A stretch of 64,000 nt of DNA from Nereida ignava (GTDB taxonomy: Bacteria; Pseudomonadota; Alphaproteobacteria; Rhodobacterales; Rhodobacteraceae), in NCBI RefSeq assembly GCF_001049735.1, contig NZ_CVPC01000003.1:124001-188000 (forward strand). The letters are read 5' to 3'. This document shows positions 7,119 through 17,172 of this stretch, in pieces. A program made the translations under genes and the position numbers. How positions within the stretch are numbered: position 1 is the stretch's first letter; each line of letters starts with the position of its first letter. The notes under the pieces were generated by a model that saw only the letters and a list, made by a program, of their open reading frames with translations, made no database searches and was not told the DNA's origin.

Positions 7119-8108
7119 ATGGGCGCCGCTTCTACACCGTCCGCTGATCCGCATATTCCCGTTCTTTTGCGTCCTTTGTTGGAGGCGGTAGCGCCTGTAG
7201 GTGGTGTCTGGCTTGATGGGACGCTCGGGGCCGGTGGCTATACGCGCGGGCTGCTTGAGGCGGGTGCAGAGCAGGTGATTGGCGTTGATCAAGATCCGCT
7301 AGCACTTGAGATGGCAAAATCGTGGGCCGATGATCGTGTGACACTGGTTGCTGGAAATTTCGCCAAACTCGATACTTATGCGGAAAACCTTGACGGCATT
7401 GTTTTGGACCTTGGGGTCAGTTCGATGCAGCTGGACCAAGCCGAGCGCGGCTTTTCGTTCATGAAAGACGGCCCCCTTGATATGCGGATGGCCCAAGATG
7501 GACCTTCGGCGGCTGATCTGATCGCCACATTGTCCGAAGCTGAAATAGCGAATGTTTTGTTTCTATATGGTGAAGAACGCGCCTCTCGCCGGATCGCAAA
7601 GGCAATCGTGAAGGCACGCGCTGCGGCCCCTATTACGACAACTCTTGAGCTTGCCGACCTGATTGCAGGTCAACTGCCGCGCTCAAAACCGGGTCAAAGC
7701 CATCCTGCGACCCGCAGTTTTCAAGCGATCCGCATTGCGGTGAATGGTGAATATGATGCGCTTTATCAGGGCCTTATGGCCTCTGAGCGGGCGTTGAAGC
7801 CCGGTGGTAAGTTGGCGGTGGTCACGTTTCACTCTACTGAGGACCGGATGGTGAAACGCTTTTTGCAAATGCGTGCGGGCACGACAGGTAATGCAAACCG
7901 TTATGCACCGGAGGCTGAACAAGAAACCCCTGCGTTTACTCTGAAATCCCGCAAAGCAATCGGGCCAGATGCGCAGGAGCTTGAGGAAAATCCCCGCTCG
8001 CGCAGTGCAAAGCTACGTGTTGCGATCCGTAGTGATGCGCCGGCTGATGTGGCGGGCGAAACACTGGCGCCGCGCGACATTGGCATGCCGACGTTGGGAA
8101 AGGGCTAA
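7119..8108 (+). CDS. rsmH: 16S rRNA (cytosine-1402-N4)-methyltransferase
   Basis: 329 residues, the RsmH (MraW) family. The protein methylates N4 of C1402 in the ribosomal P site using S-adenosylmethionine. Family marks are [15 protein letters not shown] at the N-terminus, the SAM-binding [43 protein letters not shown], and the C-terminal [16 protein letters not shown] and [15 protein letters not shown]. It follows mraZ by 3 nt and precedes ftsL by 3 nt, the usual order, so translation is likely coupled. Confidence 0.97.
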   Translation: MGAASTPSADPHIPVLLRPLLEAVAPVGGVWLDGTLGAGGYTRGLLEAGAEQVIGVDQDPLALEMAKSWADDRVTLVAGNFAKLDTYAENLDGIVLDLGVSSMQLDQAERGFSFMKDGPLDMRMAQDGPSAADLIATLSEAEIANVLFLYGEERASRRIAKAIVKARAAAPITTTLELADLIAGQLPRSKPGQSHPATRSFQAIRIAVNGEYDALYQGLMASERALKPGGKLAVVTFHSTEDRMVKRFLQMRAGTTGNANRYAPEAEQETPAFTLKSRKAIGPDAQELEENPRSRSAKLRVAIRSDAPADVAGETLAPRDIGMPTLGKG

Positions 8109-8111
8109 GCG

Positions 8112-8465
8112 ATGCGTACGTTGCTTTATATCAGCGCGGCACTTGCGGTCATGGGGCTGGCTTTTTGGGCCTATCAGGAAAATTATCGAACGAAAGACGC
8201 CCTGGCAGAAGTTCGGGTCCTACAGCGTGATATCGCTGAGGCGCGCGATACACTGGGCATTTTGCGTGGTGAGTGGGCATACCTGAACCGTCCTGAGCGG
8301 CTGCGAGATTTAGCTGAGATCAATTTTGATTTGCTGGGTCTTTTGCCGATGGAGCCGCAGCAATTTGGCCGCGTTGACCAGATCAGTTATCCCTCTGTGA
8401 TTGCGCCGCTTGGATTGATCACGGGCGCCGTTGATACGAACGCGACACTTGGGGATGCACAATGA
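8112..8465 (+). CDS. ftsL: Cell division protein FtsL
   Basis: 117 residues: a short cytoplasmic start, one transmembrane helix (about residues 2-20, LLYISAALAVMGLAFWAY), then a periplasmic coiled-coil segment rich in heptad-like hydrophobics (RVLQRDIAEARDTLGIL, YLNRPERLRDLAEINFDLLGL). The size, topology and place between rsmH and ftsI identify FtsL, which with FtsB and FtsQ recruits and activates FtsWI. FtsL sequences are poorly conserved, so the call leans on position and architecture. The gene overlaps ftsI by 4 bp. No ftsB is in this window, as expected because it lies elsewhere in most genomes. Confidence 0.9.
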   Translation: MRTLLYISAALAVMGLAFWAYQENYRTKDALAEVRVLQRDIAEARDTLGILRGEWAYLNRPERLRDLAEINFDLLGLLPMEPQQFGRVDQISYPSVIAPLGLITGAVDTNATLGDAQ

Positions 8466-10255
8466 TCCGCACGCCACTTCGCCCCCTTGCTCGAATCTTG
8501 AAAGCCCGCGAAAGCGGCGAAAATCCTGATGCGATTGAACGCGATAACAAGCGTAAGCGTCATGAAGAAATGCGCGATCAGTCCCGCCGCCGTGCAGAGG
8601 GCAGTTTGGTGGTGTTGGGGTTGTTCTTTTTGACCGCATTCGGTGCTGTAGGTGGGCGCATGGCGACGTTGTCGGCCTCGGACGTGGCAGAGCCGCGCAG
8701 CTCTGCGATGAATGTGCAAATCCGATCAAACCGTGCTGATATTCTGGACCGCCGTGGTCGTATTTTGGCGACAAATCACGATACCTATTCGCTGTATGCA
8801 CATCCTCATCAGATGATTGATAAGGACGGCACAATTGCAAAATTGCTTGAGATATTTCCTGATCTGAACGAGCAAAAACTGCGCAAGGAACTTGGCGGCA
8901 ATCGCAAGTTTGCGTGGGTTAAAAAACGGCTTAGTCCCGAGCAAAAGCAAGCCGCACATGATATTGGTGACCCAGGGTTGCTGTTCGGGCCGCGTGAGAT
9001 GCGTCTTTACCCCAACGGCGCAATTGCGGCGCATATCTTGGGCGGTACGCGTTTTGGTGAGCAGGGCGTAAGTAGTGCCGAAGTATTGGGCGTAGCGGGT
9101 GTTGAGAAGTTCTTCGATGACCGTTTGCGCGACCCTGCCAAAGCCAATGAGCCGCTTGAGTTGTCGCTTGACCTGACGGTGCAGGCAGCATCCGAAGAAG
9201 TGCTGTTCAACGGTATGAAGATCATGAACGCCAAAGGCGCGTCATCGGTGTTGATGGATGCAAAAACCGGCGAGGTGATCAGCGTCGTTAGCCTACCTGA
9301 TTTTGATCCCAACAACCGCCCGCGTCCTTTGACGGTTGCTGACAAAGACAAAGACCAAAGCGACAGCCCACTTTTCAACCGCGCATTACAGGGTGTGTAC
9401 GAGCTTGGCTCGACTTTTAAGATTTTCACAGCCGCACAAGCTGTTGATCTGGGTATCGCTGATGCTGACACCATCATTGATACAAAAGGTCCGATGCGTG
9501 TTGGAAGGCGTTCTATCGGTGAGTTTGAGAACAAGAACTACGGCAAGCTCAGCGTGTCAGACATCATGGTGAAGTCTTCGAACCGCGGCACCGGACGTTT
9601 GGCGCTTGAGATCGGCGCAGAGCGTCAGCAAGAGTTCCTCAAATCCTTGGGCTTTTTTGAGGCCGCACCCGTGGAAACTGTTGAGCGTGGCACGCCTTTG
9701 CTGCCGCCCAAGTGGACCGAGTTAAGCACCGTGACCATCAGTTACGGCCACGGCTTGTCTACCTCACCCATGCAGCTTGCGGCGGGCTATGCGGCCATCG
9801 CGAATGGTGGCACGGCGGTCACGCCAACCTTGTTGAAACAAGACAGCACAGTGCCGCTTGGCCCCCGCGTTATGTCGCCCGAGGCGGCACGCGAGGCGCA
9901 AAAAATGCTGCGCGCTGTTGTCACTGATGGCACCGCAAGTTTTGGTGATGTACCAGGATATTCAGTTGCCGGTAAAACAGGTACGGCAGATAAGCCAAAA
10001 CCAACGGGTGGATATTATGAGGACCGCGTCATTGCGACCTTTGCGACAATGTTCCCAAGCCATGATCCAAAGTACGTTTTGATTGTGACATTGGATGAAC
10101 CCGAGATCATGGGACTGGGTCGGATGCGTCGCTCGGCGGGATGGACTGCGGTACCGGTGACCGCTGAAATGATCCGGCGTGTGGCTCCGCTTTTAGACCT
10201 GCGCCCAACTGTTGAGCCTGCTAGCCTTGCGCGTGTAACACTGACCTCACAGTAA
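8462..10255 (+). CDS. ftsI: Penicillin-binding protein 3, septal peptidoglycan transpeptidase
   Basis: 597 residues. The N-terminal cytoplasmic tail is basic (RDNKRKRHEEMRDQSRRRAEG), with one membrane anchor at about 43-62. A PBP dimerisation domain follows (NRADILDRRGRILATN), then the transpeptidase domain with catalytic S317-T-F-K320, the S372-S-N374 motif and K505-T-G-T508. It crosslinks septal peptidoglycan and works with FtsW, the glycosyltransferase encoded downstream. The start overlaps ftsL by 4 bp (translational coupling). A 74-nt gap follows before murE. Confidence 0.97.
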   Translation: MIRTPLRPLARILKARESGENPDAIERDNKRKRHEEMRDQSRRRAEGSLVVLGLFFLTAFGAVGGRMATLSASDVAEPRSSAMNVQIRSNRADILDRRGRILATNHDTYSLYAHPHQMIDKDGTIAKLLEIFPDLNEQKLRKELGGNRKFAWVKKRLSPEQKQAAHDIGDPGLLFGPREMRLYPNGAIAAHILGGTRFGEQGVSSAEVLGVAGVEKFFDDRLRDPAKANEPLELSLDLTVQAASEEVLFNGMKIMNAKGASSVLMDAKTGEVISVVSLPDFDPNNRPRPLTVADKDKDQSDSPLFNRALQGVYELGSTFKIFTAAQAVDLGIADADTIIDTKGPMRVGRRSIGEFENKNYGKLSVSDIMVKSSNRGTGRLALEIGAERQQEFLKSLGFFEAAPVETVERGTPLLPPKWTELSTVTISYGHGLSTSPMQLAAGYAAIANGGTAVTPTLLKQDSTVPLGPRVMSPEAAREAQKMLRAVVTDGTASFGDVPGYSVAGKTGTADKPKPTGGYYEDRVIATFATMFPSHDPKYVLIVTLDEPEIMGLGRMRRSAGWTAVPVTAEMIRRVAPLLDLRPTVEPASLARVTLTSQ

Positions 10256-10329
10256 GGCCTTCGCGGGAGCGACGCGTGGCCGTCAGGGCGGGGCATCACC
10301 GGGTGTGTTTCTGAGGAGCATTGGCTGAA

Positions 10330-11799
10330 ATGACGACTAAAACACTTTCGCAACTTGGGCTGACGGCGGCACGGGATGTTGCCATCACAGGGGTGGCTTT
10401 AGATAGCCGCGTCGTGGAAGCTGGCTTTTTGTTTGCGGCTTTTGCTGGTGCACACGTTCACGGGGCCAACTTTATCCAATACGCCCTGCGCCAAGGGGCT
10501 GCGGCAATCTTGACTGACCCTATGGGCGCCGAGATCGCCAAGGAAGAATTGGCCGCCTCTGAGGCGGTGCTGATCATAGCAGATGAGCCACGCCAAACGT
10601 TTGCACGCGCCACCTCCCTTTGGTTCGGCGCCCAGCCCGAGACTATGGTGGCGGTGACGGGCACCAATGGCAAAACATCTGTCGCCACTTTCGTGCGGAT
10701 GATTTGGGAAGAGATGGGCAAGCCTGCGGTCAACCTTGGAACAACCGGCGTTGAGGGGCACTGGACCGCACCGCTAGCGCACACGACCCCAGATCCCATT
10801 ACGCTGCACGCGGCTTTGGCTGAGGCTACGCAGAACGGTGTGACATATGCGGCGATGGAGGCGTCATCGCACGGGCTGGATCAGCACAGGCTGGACGGGT
10901 GCCATATCAAAGTGGCGGGCTTTACGAACTTCACCCAAGATCATTTGGATTATCATGAGACGTTCGAGGCGTATTTCGCCGCCAAGATGGGTCTTTTTGA
11001 GCGCGTTCTGGTCGAAGACGGCACGGCGGTTATCAATATCGACGACGCAATGGGACCGCGCGTTAAGCAGCTTTGCGTCGCACGTGATCTTAAGGTTATC
11101 ACCGTTGGCAAGGCCGAGGACGCGGACCTGCGCATATTGGATCACCGTCTTGATGCCACAGGCCAAACACTGCGGATCGCGTGGCAAGGCAAAGCGCGGA
11201 CGCTGCGCCTGAACGTCATGGGGCAGTTTCAAGCAGAGAACGCCCTTGTTGCGGCTGGCATGGTCATTGCCGCAGCCGGTGCAGCGGATGAAGTATTTGA
11301 CAGTCTTGCGCATCTTAAAACCGTGCGTGGCCGCATGGAGTTGGCCGCAACCCGCCAAAACGGTGCGGCGGTTTTCGTAGATTACGCGCATACGCCGGAT
11401 GCGGTGCGATCGGCTATTGCCTCGCTACGCGGGCACATCATTGGCAAACTGGTTGCTGTCATCGGCGCCGGCGGGGACCGTGATAGCACCAAGCGCCCGT
11501 TGATGGGTGCCGCTGCGGCCGCGACTGCGGATGTGGTGATTGTGACTGATGACAACCCGCGCTCCGAAGACCCTGCAGCGATCCGTGCAGCAGTCATGGA
11601 AGGGTGTCCCGATGCGATTAATGTGGCCGATCGGGCAGAGGCAATTCTGCGCGCAGTCGATATGCTGGAAGAGGGTGACGCCCTTTTGATTGCAGGCAAA
11701 GGTCACGAGACGGGTCAAATCATTGGTGCGGATGTTTTGCCATTTGATGACGTGGAACAGGCCAGCATTTCAGTGGCCGCTTTGGACGGGATGATGTGA
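10330..11799 (+). CDS. murE: UDP-MurNAc-tripeptide synthetase (meso-DAP adding)
   Basis: 489 residues from the ATG at 10330. A TTG at 10321 would add three residues, but the GAGGAG site at 10313-10318 then sits too close. It is a Mur ligase with the ATP-binding loop G111-T-N-G-K115-T-S, the central domain and C-terminal domain. The D408-N-P-R411 motif marks ligases that add meso-diaminopimelate rather than lysine. It acts on UDP-MurNAc-L-Ala-D-Glu in the cytoplasm. Its stop lies 1 nt from the murF start. Confidence 0.97.
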   Translation: MTTKTLSQLGLTAARDVAITGVALDSRVVEAGFLFAAFAGAHVHGANFIQYALRQGAAAILTDPMGAEIAKEELAASEAVLIIADEPRQTFARATSLWFGAQPETMVAVTGTNGKTSVATFVRMIWEEMGKPAVNLGTTGVEGHWTAPLAHTTPDPITLHAALAEATQNGVTYAAMEASSHGLDQHRLDGCHIKVAGFTNFTQDHLDYHETFEAYFAAKMGLFERVLVEDGTAVINIDDAMGPRVKQLCVARDLKVITVGKAEDADLRILDHRLDATGQTLRIAWQGKARTLRLNVMGQFQAENALVAAGMVIAAAGAADEVFDSLAHLKTVRGRMELAATRQNGAAVFVDYAHTPDAVRSAIASLRGHIIGKLVAVIGAGGDRDSTKRPLMGAAAAATADVVIVTDDNPRSEDPAAIRAAVMEGCPDAINVADRAEAILRAVDMLEEGDALLIAGKGHETGQIIGADVLPFDDVEQASISVAALDGMM

Positions 11800-11800
11800 G

Positions 11801-13243
11801 ATGAGCTTATGGACCAGTGCACAAGCGGTTGCAGCCACAGGCGGGGTCGCCCAAGGAAGCTGGGCCGTAGATGGCATTAGCATTGACACGCGCACGATTG
11901 AGGCGGGCGATTTATTCGTTGCGCTGAAAGACGTACGCGACGGGCATGATTTTGTGGCAGCTGCCCTTGAGGCCGGTGCGGGTGCTGCCATGGTATCGCG
12001 CGTACCTGACGCTGTGCCAAGCGATGCCCCACTTTTGATTGTTGATGATGTGTTGGCCGCGCTTGAGCGTTTGGCCGTCGCCGCACGTGCACGGACCAAT
12101 GCCAAAGTTGTTGGTATCACGGGAAGCGTCGGCAAAACCTCCACCAAAGAAATGCTCCGCGATGTGTTGTCTGCCCAAGGGCGTACCCATGCGTCTGTTG
12201 CCAGTTACAACAACCACTGGGGCGTGCCGCTTACATTGGCGCGAATGCCTGCGGATACACAGTTTGCCGTCATTGAAATGGGGATGAACCACCCCGGTGA
12301 GATTGCGCCGCTATCCAAGTTGACCCGCCCTCATGTGGCGATGGTGACAACAGTCGCGCCTGCGCATCTTGAGGCTTTTGAAAATATCGAAGGCATCGCG
12401 CGTGAAAAAGCCTCGATCATTGATGGCTTGCTGGCAGGCGGCGTTGCTGTGTTGAACGCTGATATCGCGACGAGTGAAATTTTACAAAACCATGCGCTCA
12501 AATCAGGCTGCGAAATGCGGCTTTTTGGCGAAATGTCATCTGCTTACCAATTGCGTTCAGCCCGCGTTTTGAATGACCTAACAATTGTGGAAGCCCGCAT
12601 TGAAATAGACACAGGCACAGAAGACATTTTGTTCAAAGTGATGTCCGCAGGCACGCATTTTGCCATGAACGCGCTCGGTGCGTTGGCAGTTGTGGATGCG
12701 CTTGGTGGTGATCTGGGCCGTGCGGCGATTGATATGGCACGCTGGCAGCCGCCTGCGGGACGCGGCATGCGCGAGCGGATTGTGCTTGATGTTGTTGATA
12801 CGGATGCTGTGATCGACCTTATTGATGATGCCTATAACGCCAACCCTGCGTCCCTTGCCGCGGCCTTGGCGGTGCTAAGCAGTGCAGAGCCGCAAGATAA
12901 TCTTGGGCGGGTCAGCTCAGGCAGACGCATCGCAATCTTGGGCGATATGCTTGAGTTAGGCAGCGACGAAATGGCCATCCACGCAAGTGTTGCCCAAGAT
13001 CCAAATTTGGCCGCCGTCAGCAAAGTGCATTGTGTCGGACCGCGCATGAAGGCGCTTTATGATGCGCTTGGGGCACCACAGCGCGGGCGGTGGTACGAAA
13101 CGGCCCAGGAACTTGCTGCCGAAGTGAGCCATATCGTCGATGCCGGTGATGTGGTTTTGGTCAAAGGCTCATTGGGCAGCCGTGTCACGCAGGTCGTTGA
13201 TGCCTTGCGTAAATTGGGTCAAAGCACTACCAGTACCACCTAA
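11801..13243 (+). CDS. murF: UDP-MurNAc-tripeptide:D-Ala-D-Ala ligase
   Basis: 480 residues, Mur ligase fold with ATP loop G108-S-V-G-K112-T-S, the ASYNNHWGVPLTLARM segment typical of MurF, EMGMNHPGEI, and DDAYNANPASLAAAL in the C-terminal part. It adds D-Ala-D-Ala (made by Ddl, encoded downstream) to the tripeptide precursor. It begins 1 nt after the murE stop. The C-terminus ends in a short S/T tail (GQSTTSTT). Confidence 0.97.
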   Translation: MSLWTSAQAVAATGGVAQGSWAVDGISIDTRTIEAGDLFVALKDVRDGHDFVAAALEAGAGAAMVSRVPDAVPSDAPLLIVDDVLAALERLAVAARARTNAKVVGITGSVGKTSTKEMLRDVLSAQGRTHASVASYNNHWGVPLTLARMPADTQFAVIEMGMNHPGEIAPLSKLTRPHVAMVTTVAPAHLEAFENIEGIAREKASIIDGLLAGGVAVLNADIATSEILQNHALKSGCEMRLFGEMSSAYQLRSARVLNDLTIVEARIEIDTGTEDILFKVMSAGTHFAMNALGALAVVDALGGDLGRAAIDMARWQPPAGRGMRERIVLDVVDTDAVIDLIDDAYNANPASLAAALAVLSSAEPQDNLGRVSSGRRIAILGDMLELGSDEMAIHASVAQDPNLAAVSKVHCVGPRMKALYDALGAPQRGRWYETAQELAAEVSHIVDAGDVVLVKGSLGSRVTQVVDALRKLGQSTTSTT

Positions 13244-13273
13244 ATCCTGACGAAGAACGGGGACGACCACAAA

Positions 13274-14356
13274 ATGCTGTATTGGCTGACCGAGCTTTCT
13301 GACGGGGGCGATTTTTTCAACCTGTTTCGCTACATTACTTTTCGCGCAGGTGGGGCGTTTCTAACGGCGCTGATTTTCGGGTTTGTGTTTGGGCCGACCC
13401 TCATCAACGTGTTGCGCCGCAGACAAGGCAAGGGTCAGCCGATCCGTGAAGACGGCCCACAAGGTCACTTTGTTAAGGCGGGCACACCCACGATGGGGGG
13501 CTTGCTTATTCTGTCAGCTGTCCTGTTTTCAACGCTGGTCTGGGCGCGTTGGGATAATCATTTCGTCTGGCTGGTTTTGTTCGTCACGATGACGTTTGGG
13601 GCCATCGGCTTTGCGGATGACTACGCCAAAGTCTCAAAGCAAAATACCGACGGGGTCAGCGGCCGCGTGCGGCTTTTGTTGGGCTTTGTAATTGCGGGTA
13701 TTGCTGGCTTTTGGGCCAGTCAGGTGCATCCGGATCAATTGGCCAATCAACTGGCGCTGCCGATTTTCAAAGATACGCTGATTAACATGGGCTTTTTCTT
13801 TGTACCGTTTGCGATGATTGTCATCGTCGGGTCCGCGAATGCGGTGAACCTGACGGACGGTCTGGACGGTTTGGCGATCATGCCTGTTATGATTGCTGCG
13901 GGTACTTTGGGTGTGATTGCCTACGCGGTGGGCCGCGTGGATTTCACCGAATATCTTGATGTGCATTACGTGCCAGGCACCGGCGAAATTTTGATCTTTA
14001 GTGCGGCGTTATTTGGCGGCGGGCTTGGCTTTCTTTGGTACAATGCCCCTCCTGCGGCGGTGTTCATGGGGGACACAGGTTCGCTTGCACTTGGCGGCGC
14101 GCTCGGCGCGATTGCGGTGGCCACAAAGCACGAGCTGGTTCTTGGTATTGTAGGCGGTCTGTTCGTGGTTGAAGCGCTTTCGGTGATCATTCAGGTGCTT
14201 TATTTCAAGCGAACCGGAAAACGGGTTTTCTTGATGGCGCCTATCCATCACCATTATGAGAAAAAAGGGTGGGCCGAACCACAGATTGTGATCCGGTTCT
14301 GGATTATCTCACTTATTCTCGCGATGATCGGTCTTGCGACACTCAAAGTACGGTAA
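13274..14356 (+). CDS. mraY: Phospho-MurNAc-pentapeptide transferase (lipid I synthase)
   Basis: 360 residues, about ten transmembrane helices. MraY signatures include [20 protein letters not shown], the Mg-binding FADDYAKV (adjacent Asp pair), [13 protein letters not shown] and the C-terminal [14 protein letters not shown]. The enzyme moves phospho-MurNAc-pentapeptide onto undecaprenyl phosphate at the inner membrane, giving lipid I. An ACGGGGA site precedes the ATG. It sits 30 nt after murF and 56 nt before murD. Confidence 0.98.
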   Translation: MLYWLTELSDGGDFFNLFRYITFRAGGAFLTALIFGFVFGPTLINVLRRRQGKGQPIREDGPQGHFVKAGTPTMGGLLILSAVLFSTLVWARWDNHFVWLVLFVTMTFGAIGFADDYAKVSKQNTDGVSGRVRLLLGFVIAGIAGFWASQVHPDQLANQLALPIFKDTLINMGFFFVPFAMIVIVGSANAVNLTDGLDGLAIMPVMIAAGTLGVIAYAVGRVDFTEYLDVHYVPGTGEILIFSAALFGGGLGFLWYNAPPAAVFMGDTGSLALGGALGAIAVATKHELVLGIVGGLFVVEALSVIIQVLYFKRTGKRVFLMAPIHHHYEKKGWAEPQIVIRFWIISLILAMIGLATLKVR

Positions 14357-14412
14357 ACTGTGAGCCGTCGGGCTTGGATATTTATAAACAAAAGAAAAAG
14401 TAGGGTGCGGCG

Positions 14413-15813
14413 ATGATCCCTGTGCAAGGTTTTGAGGGTAAGCGGGTTGCGGTCTTGGGCCTTGGGCGCTCGGGATTGGCTGCGGCGCATGCGTTGGAAG
14501 AAGGCGGGGCGGAGGCGCTTTGCTGGGACGACAGCGAACAAGGGCGTCTGCGTGCCGAGGGGCAGGGGCTGTTGTTGCACGACCTGACCAAACAAGGCGC
14601 GTTTGAGAACGTGTCTGCCCTGATCGTTAGCCCCGGAATTCCGCATCTTTATCCCGCACCACACCCTGTTATTGCGCTGGCGTGGGCCGCTGGCGTGCCC
14701 GTGGATAACGACATCGGGCTGTTTTTCCGCAGTTACGCTACCAACGATTGGAACGCATTTGACCGCACGCCGCAGGTGATCGCTGTCACAGGTAGCAATG
14801 GAAAATCCACAACATCTGCGTTGATCCATCACATTTTGCAGGCAAGCGGCCGGCCTTCGCAGTTGGCTGGCAACATTGGCCGTGGGGTGTTGGACATTGA
14901 GCCCGCGCATGACGGCGAAGTGATTGTGCTTGAGTTGTCGTCTTATCAAACCGAGCTTGCGCGCGCTTTGACGCCTGATGTTGCGGTTTGGACAAATCTA
15001 AGCGCCGATCACCTTGACCGTCATGCAGGAATGGGCGGGTACTTTAACGCCAAGCGCCGACTTTTTGCAGAGGGCGGTCCAGAGCGGGCTGTCATCGGCA
15101 TTGATGAAATTGAAGGGCAGTTTTTGGCCAATCAGACGGCGACAGCTGCGGGCGAGGATCGGGTGATTTCTGTTTCGGTTGAGCGTAAGCTGACGTCAAA
15201 CGGCTGGAGTGTTTTTGCCAAGAAGGGCTTTCTTGCGGAATGGCGCAAGGGTCGCCAAGTCGCCAGCATTGATCTGCGCGGCATTGCGGGTTTGCCGGGT
15301 GCACATAATCATCAAAATGCCTGCTCTGCTTATGCCGCTTGCCGCGCGGTGGGTATCGGCCCGCGCCAGATTGAGGCCGCACTTCATACCTTCGCAGGTT
15401 TGCCCCACCGGTCCCAGACTGTTGCAGAGCACTGTGGAATTCGTTTTGTGAACGATAGCAAGGCGACCAACGTAGATAGTGCCGCCAAAGCACTTCAGGC
15501 ATTCCAAAAAGTGCGCTGGATTTGTGGGGGCTTGCAAAAAGAGGGCGGTCTTAACGCACTTCTGCCGCATCTAGGAAATGTTAAGAAAGCTTACGTCATT
15601 GGGCGCGAGGCAGAGAATTTTGCCCGCCAGCTCAGCTGCGACACGGCCGTGTGCGGCTCAATGCAAGAGGCTGTCTCTCAGGCCTTAGCGGATGCGCAGG
15701 AAGGTGATGTTGTCTTGTTGGCGCCAGCGGCTGCAAGTTTTGACCAATACGACAGCTTTGAGGCCCGCGGAGATGATTTTGTGGATTGCGTCAATCGTGT
15801 GATCGCGGAGTAG
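14413..15813 (+). CDS. murD: UDP-MurNAc-L-alanine:D-glutamate ligase
   Basis: 466 residues. The N-terminal Rossmann-like domain ([18 protein letters not shown]) binds the UDP substrate. The ATP loop is G127-S-N-G-K131-S-T, followed by [22 protein letters not shown] and [17 protein letters not shown] in the C-terminal domain. It adds D-glutamate to UDP-MurNAc-L-Ala. Its 3' end is 11 bp from the convergent flavoprotein gene, which interrupts the otherwise uniform strand of the cluster. Confidence 0.97.
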   Translation: MIPVQGFEGKRVAVLGLGRSGLAAAHALEEGGAEALCWDDSEQGRLRAEGQGLLLHDLTKQGAFENVSALIVSPGIPHLYPAPHPVIALAWAAGVPVDNDIGLFFRSYATNDWNAFDRTPQVIAVTGSNGKSTTSALIHHILQASGRPSQLAGNIGRGVLDIEPAHDGEVIVLELSSYQTELARALTPDVAVWTNLSADHLDRHAGMGGYFNAKRRLFAEGGPERAVIGIDEIEGQFLANQTATAAGEDRVISVSVERKLTSNGWSVFAKKGFLAEWRKGRQVASIDLRGIAGLPGAHNHQNACSAYAACRAVGIGPRQIEAALHTFAGLPHRSQTVAEHCGIRFVNDSKATNVDSAAKALQAFQKVRWICGGLQKEGGLNALLPHLGNVKKAYVIGREAENFARQLSCDTAVCGSMQEAVSQALADAQEGDVVLLAPAAASFDQYDSFEARGDDFVDCVNRVIAE

Positions 15814-15824
15814 GTGGCGCTGCC

Positions 15825-17003
15825 TTAGCCCGCGATTGCCGTCCCCGCGGCCCATCCAGATGACCATGCCCACTGAAAGTTGTATCCGCCAAGCCATCCC
15901 GTAACGTCGACAACCTCACCGATGAAATAAAGCCCCGGTACGGTGCGGCTTTCCATTGTTTTTGAGTTGAGAGCATCGGTGTTCACGCCGCCAAGGGTCA
16001 CTTCGGCGGTTCTGTATCCTTCGCTACCTGTTGGGCGCATTTCCAATTCGGTCAGAACTGCTTCAAGCTGCGCCAGATCATTGTCGGATTGATCGGCTAA
16101 ATTTCCGCTAAGCCCCGCAATTTCGATGATGTAGTTGGCAAGTTTTGAAGGCAGATGCGCGCCCAATGCTGTATGAACTGCCATACGTCCGGCTTGTTGA
16201 CGCTGGTCTTTGAGCGCCTGCACAATGTCGAGCGCAGGCTCAAGATGCAGAAACAAACTGTCTTTTTCGTGCCAATAGGAACTGGCTTGTAAGATCGATG
16301 GTCCGGAAAGGCCGCGGTGGGTGATCAACAACCCTTCTTCAAAAGCGGCACCATTACAGCTGACCCGCGCATTGAGTGACACGCCTGCCATGGGCTTTAG
16401 GGCCTCCATGATATCTTGCCCGAAGGTAAGGGGAACCAGCCCTGCGCGGGTCGGCAACACATCAATGTCAAACTGTCGCGCGATGCGGTAGCCGAAGTCT
16501 GTAGCACCCATTTTGGGAATTGATTTGCCGCCAGTGGCCACTACCAAATTCGCGGTTGAGACGGATGTAAGCTTGCCTTCGTGCATTAAGGCTACATCAA
16601 AACCGTTTTCGGCCTTGGCGATATGCTCAACAGAGGTGTTGAGGCGAATGTCCGCACCGCGAGCTTCGGTTTTGAGCAGCTTGATGATGTCTTTGGCGGA
16701 GGTGTCGCAAAACAACTGACCCAACGTTTTCTCATGATAGGGAATGCCTGCTGCTGCGACCATCTCGATGAAATCCCACTGGGTGTAGCGTGACAGGGCT
16801 GATTTGCAGAAATGTGGGTTTGCACTCAGAAAATTCTGGGGCTCTGCGTACATATTGGTGAAGTTACACTTGCCCCCGCCCGAAATGCGTATCTTTTCAC
16901 CGGCCGCTTTGGCGTGATCCACAACCATAGTTTTCGGGCCGCTGTGGGCGGCGCACATCAAGCCTGCGGCGCCAGCGCCAATGATGAGTGTATTAATTTG
17001 CAT
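15825..17003 (-). CDS. BaiN/HI0933-like FAD-dependent oxidoreductase
   Basis: 392 residues from the ATG at 17003, where the FAD-binding fold begins (INTLIIGAGAAGLMCAA, a GxGxxG motif). Other family marks are KIRISGGGKCNFTN, FCDTSAKDIIKLL, VVATGGKSIPKMG, and the C-terminal TLGGVNTDALNSKTMES with GLYFIGEVVDVTG. The HI0933/BaiN (YhiN) group are flavoproteins of mostly unknown substrate. Some gut members reduce bile-acid intermediates, which says little about this one. It is the only gene on the opposite strand inside the dcw cluster, between murD and ftsW. Its promoter must lie in the 169-bp gap that also serves ftsW, so ftsW may have its own promoter. Confidence 0.92.
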   Translation of the reverse strand: MQINTLIIGAGAAGLMCAAHSGPKTMVVDHAKAAGEKIRISGGGKCNFTNMYAEPQNFLSANPHFCKSALSRYTQWDFIEMVAAAGIPYHEKTLGQLFCDTSAKDIIKLLKTEARGADIRLNTSVEHIAKAENGFDVALMHEGKLTSVSTANLVVATGGKSIPKMGATDFGYRIARQFDIDVLPTRAGLVPLTFGQDIMEALKPMAGVSLNARVSCNGAAFEEGLLITHRGLSGPSILQASSYWHEKDSLFLHLEPALDIVQALKDQRQQAGRMAVHTALGAHLPSKLANYIIEIAGLSGNLADQSDNDLAQLEAVLTELEMRPTGSEGYRTAEVTLGGVNTDALNSKTMESRTVPGLYFIGEVVDVTGWLGGYNFQWAWSSGWAAGTAIAG

Positions 17004-17172
17004 ATGTGGTGAGTGGCTCAGCTTACGCCCGTTGGCAAGCGGAGTGCCGCTTGGCGTACTCAGAAACCTCAAATTCATGCGTAATTTCCGTAGAATCACA
17101 CGCGGTTTCGTAGTATTGTCCCTTTAGAGACCCCGAAAACGGGGCGATTGAGGCGGTTAGAGTAGGTAAACC

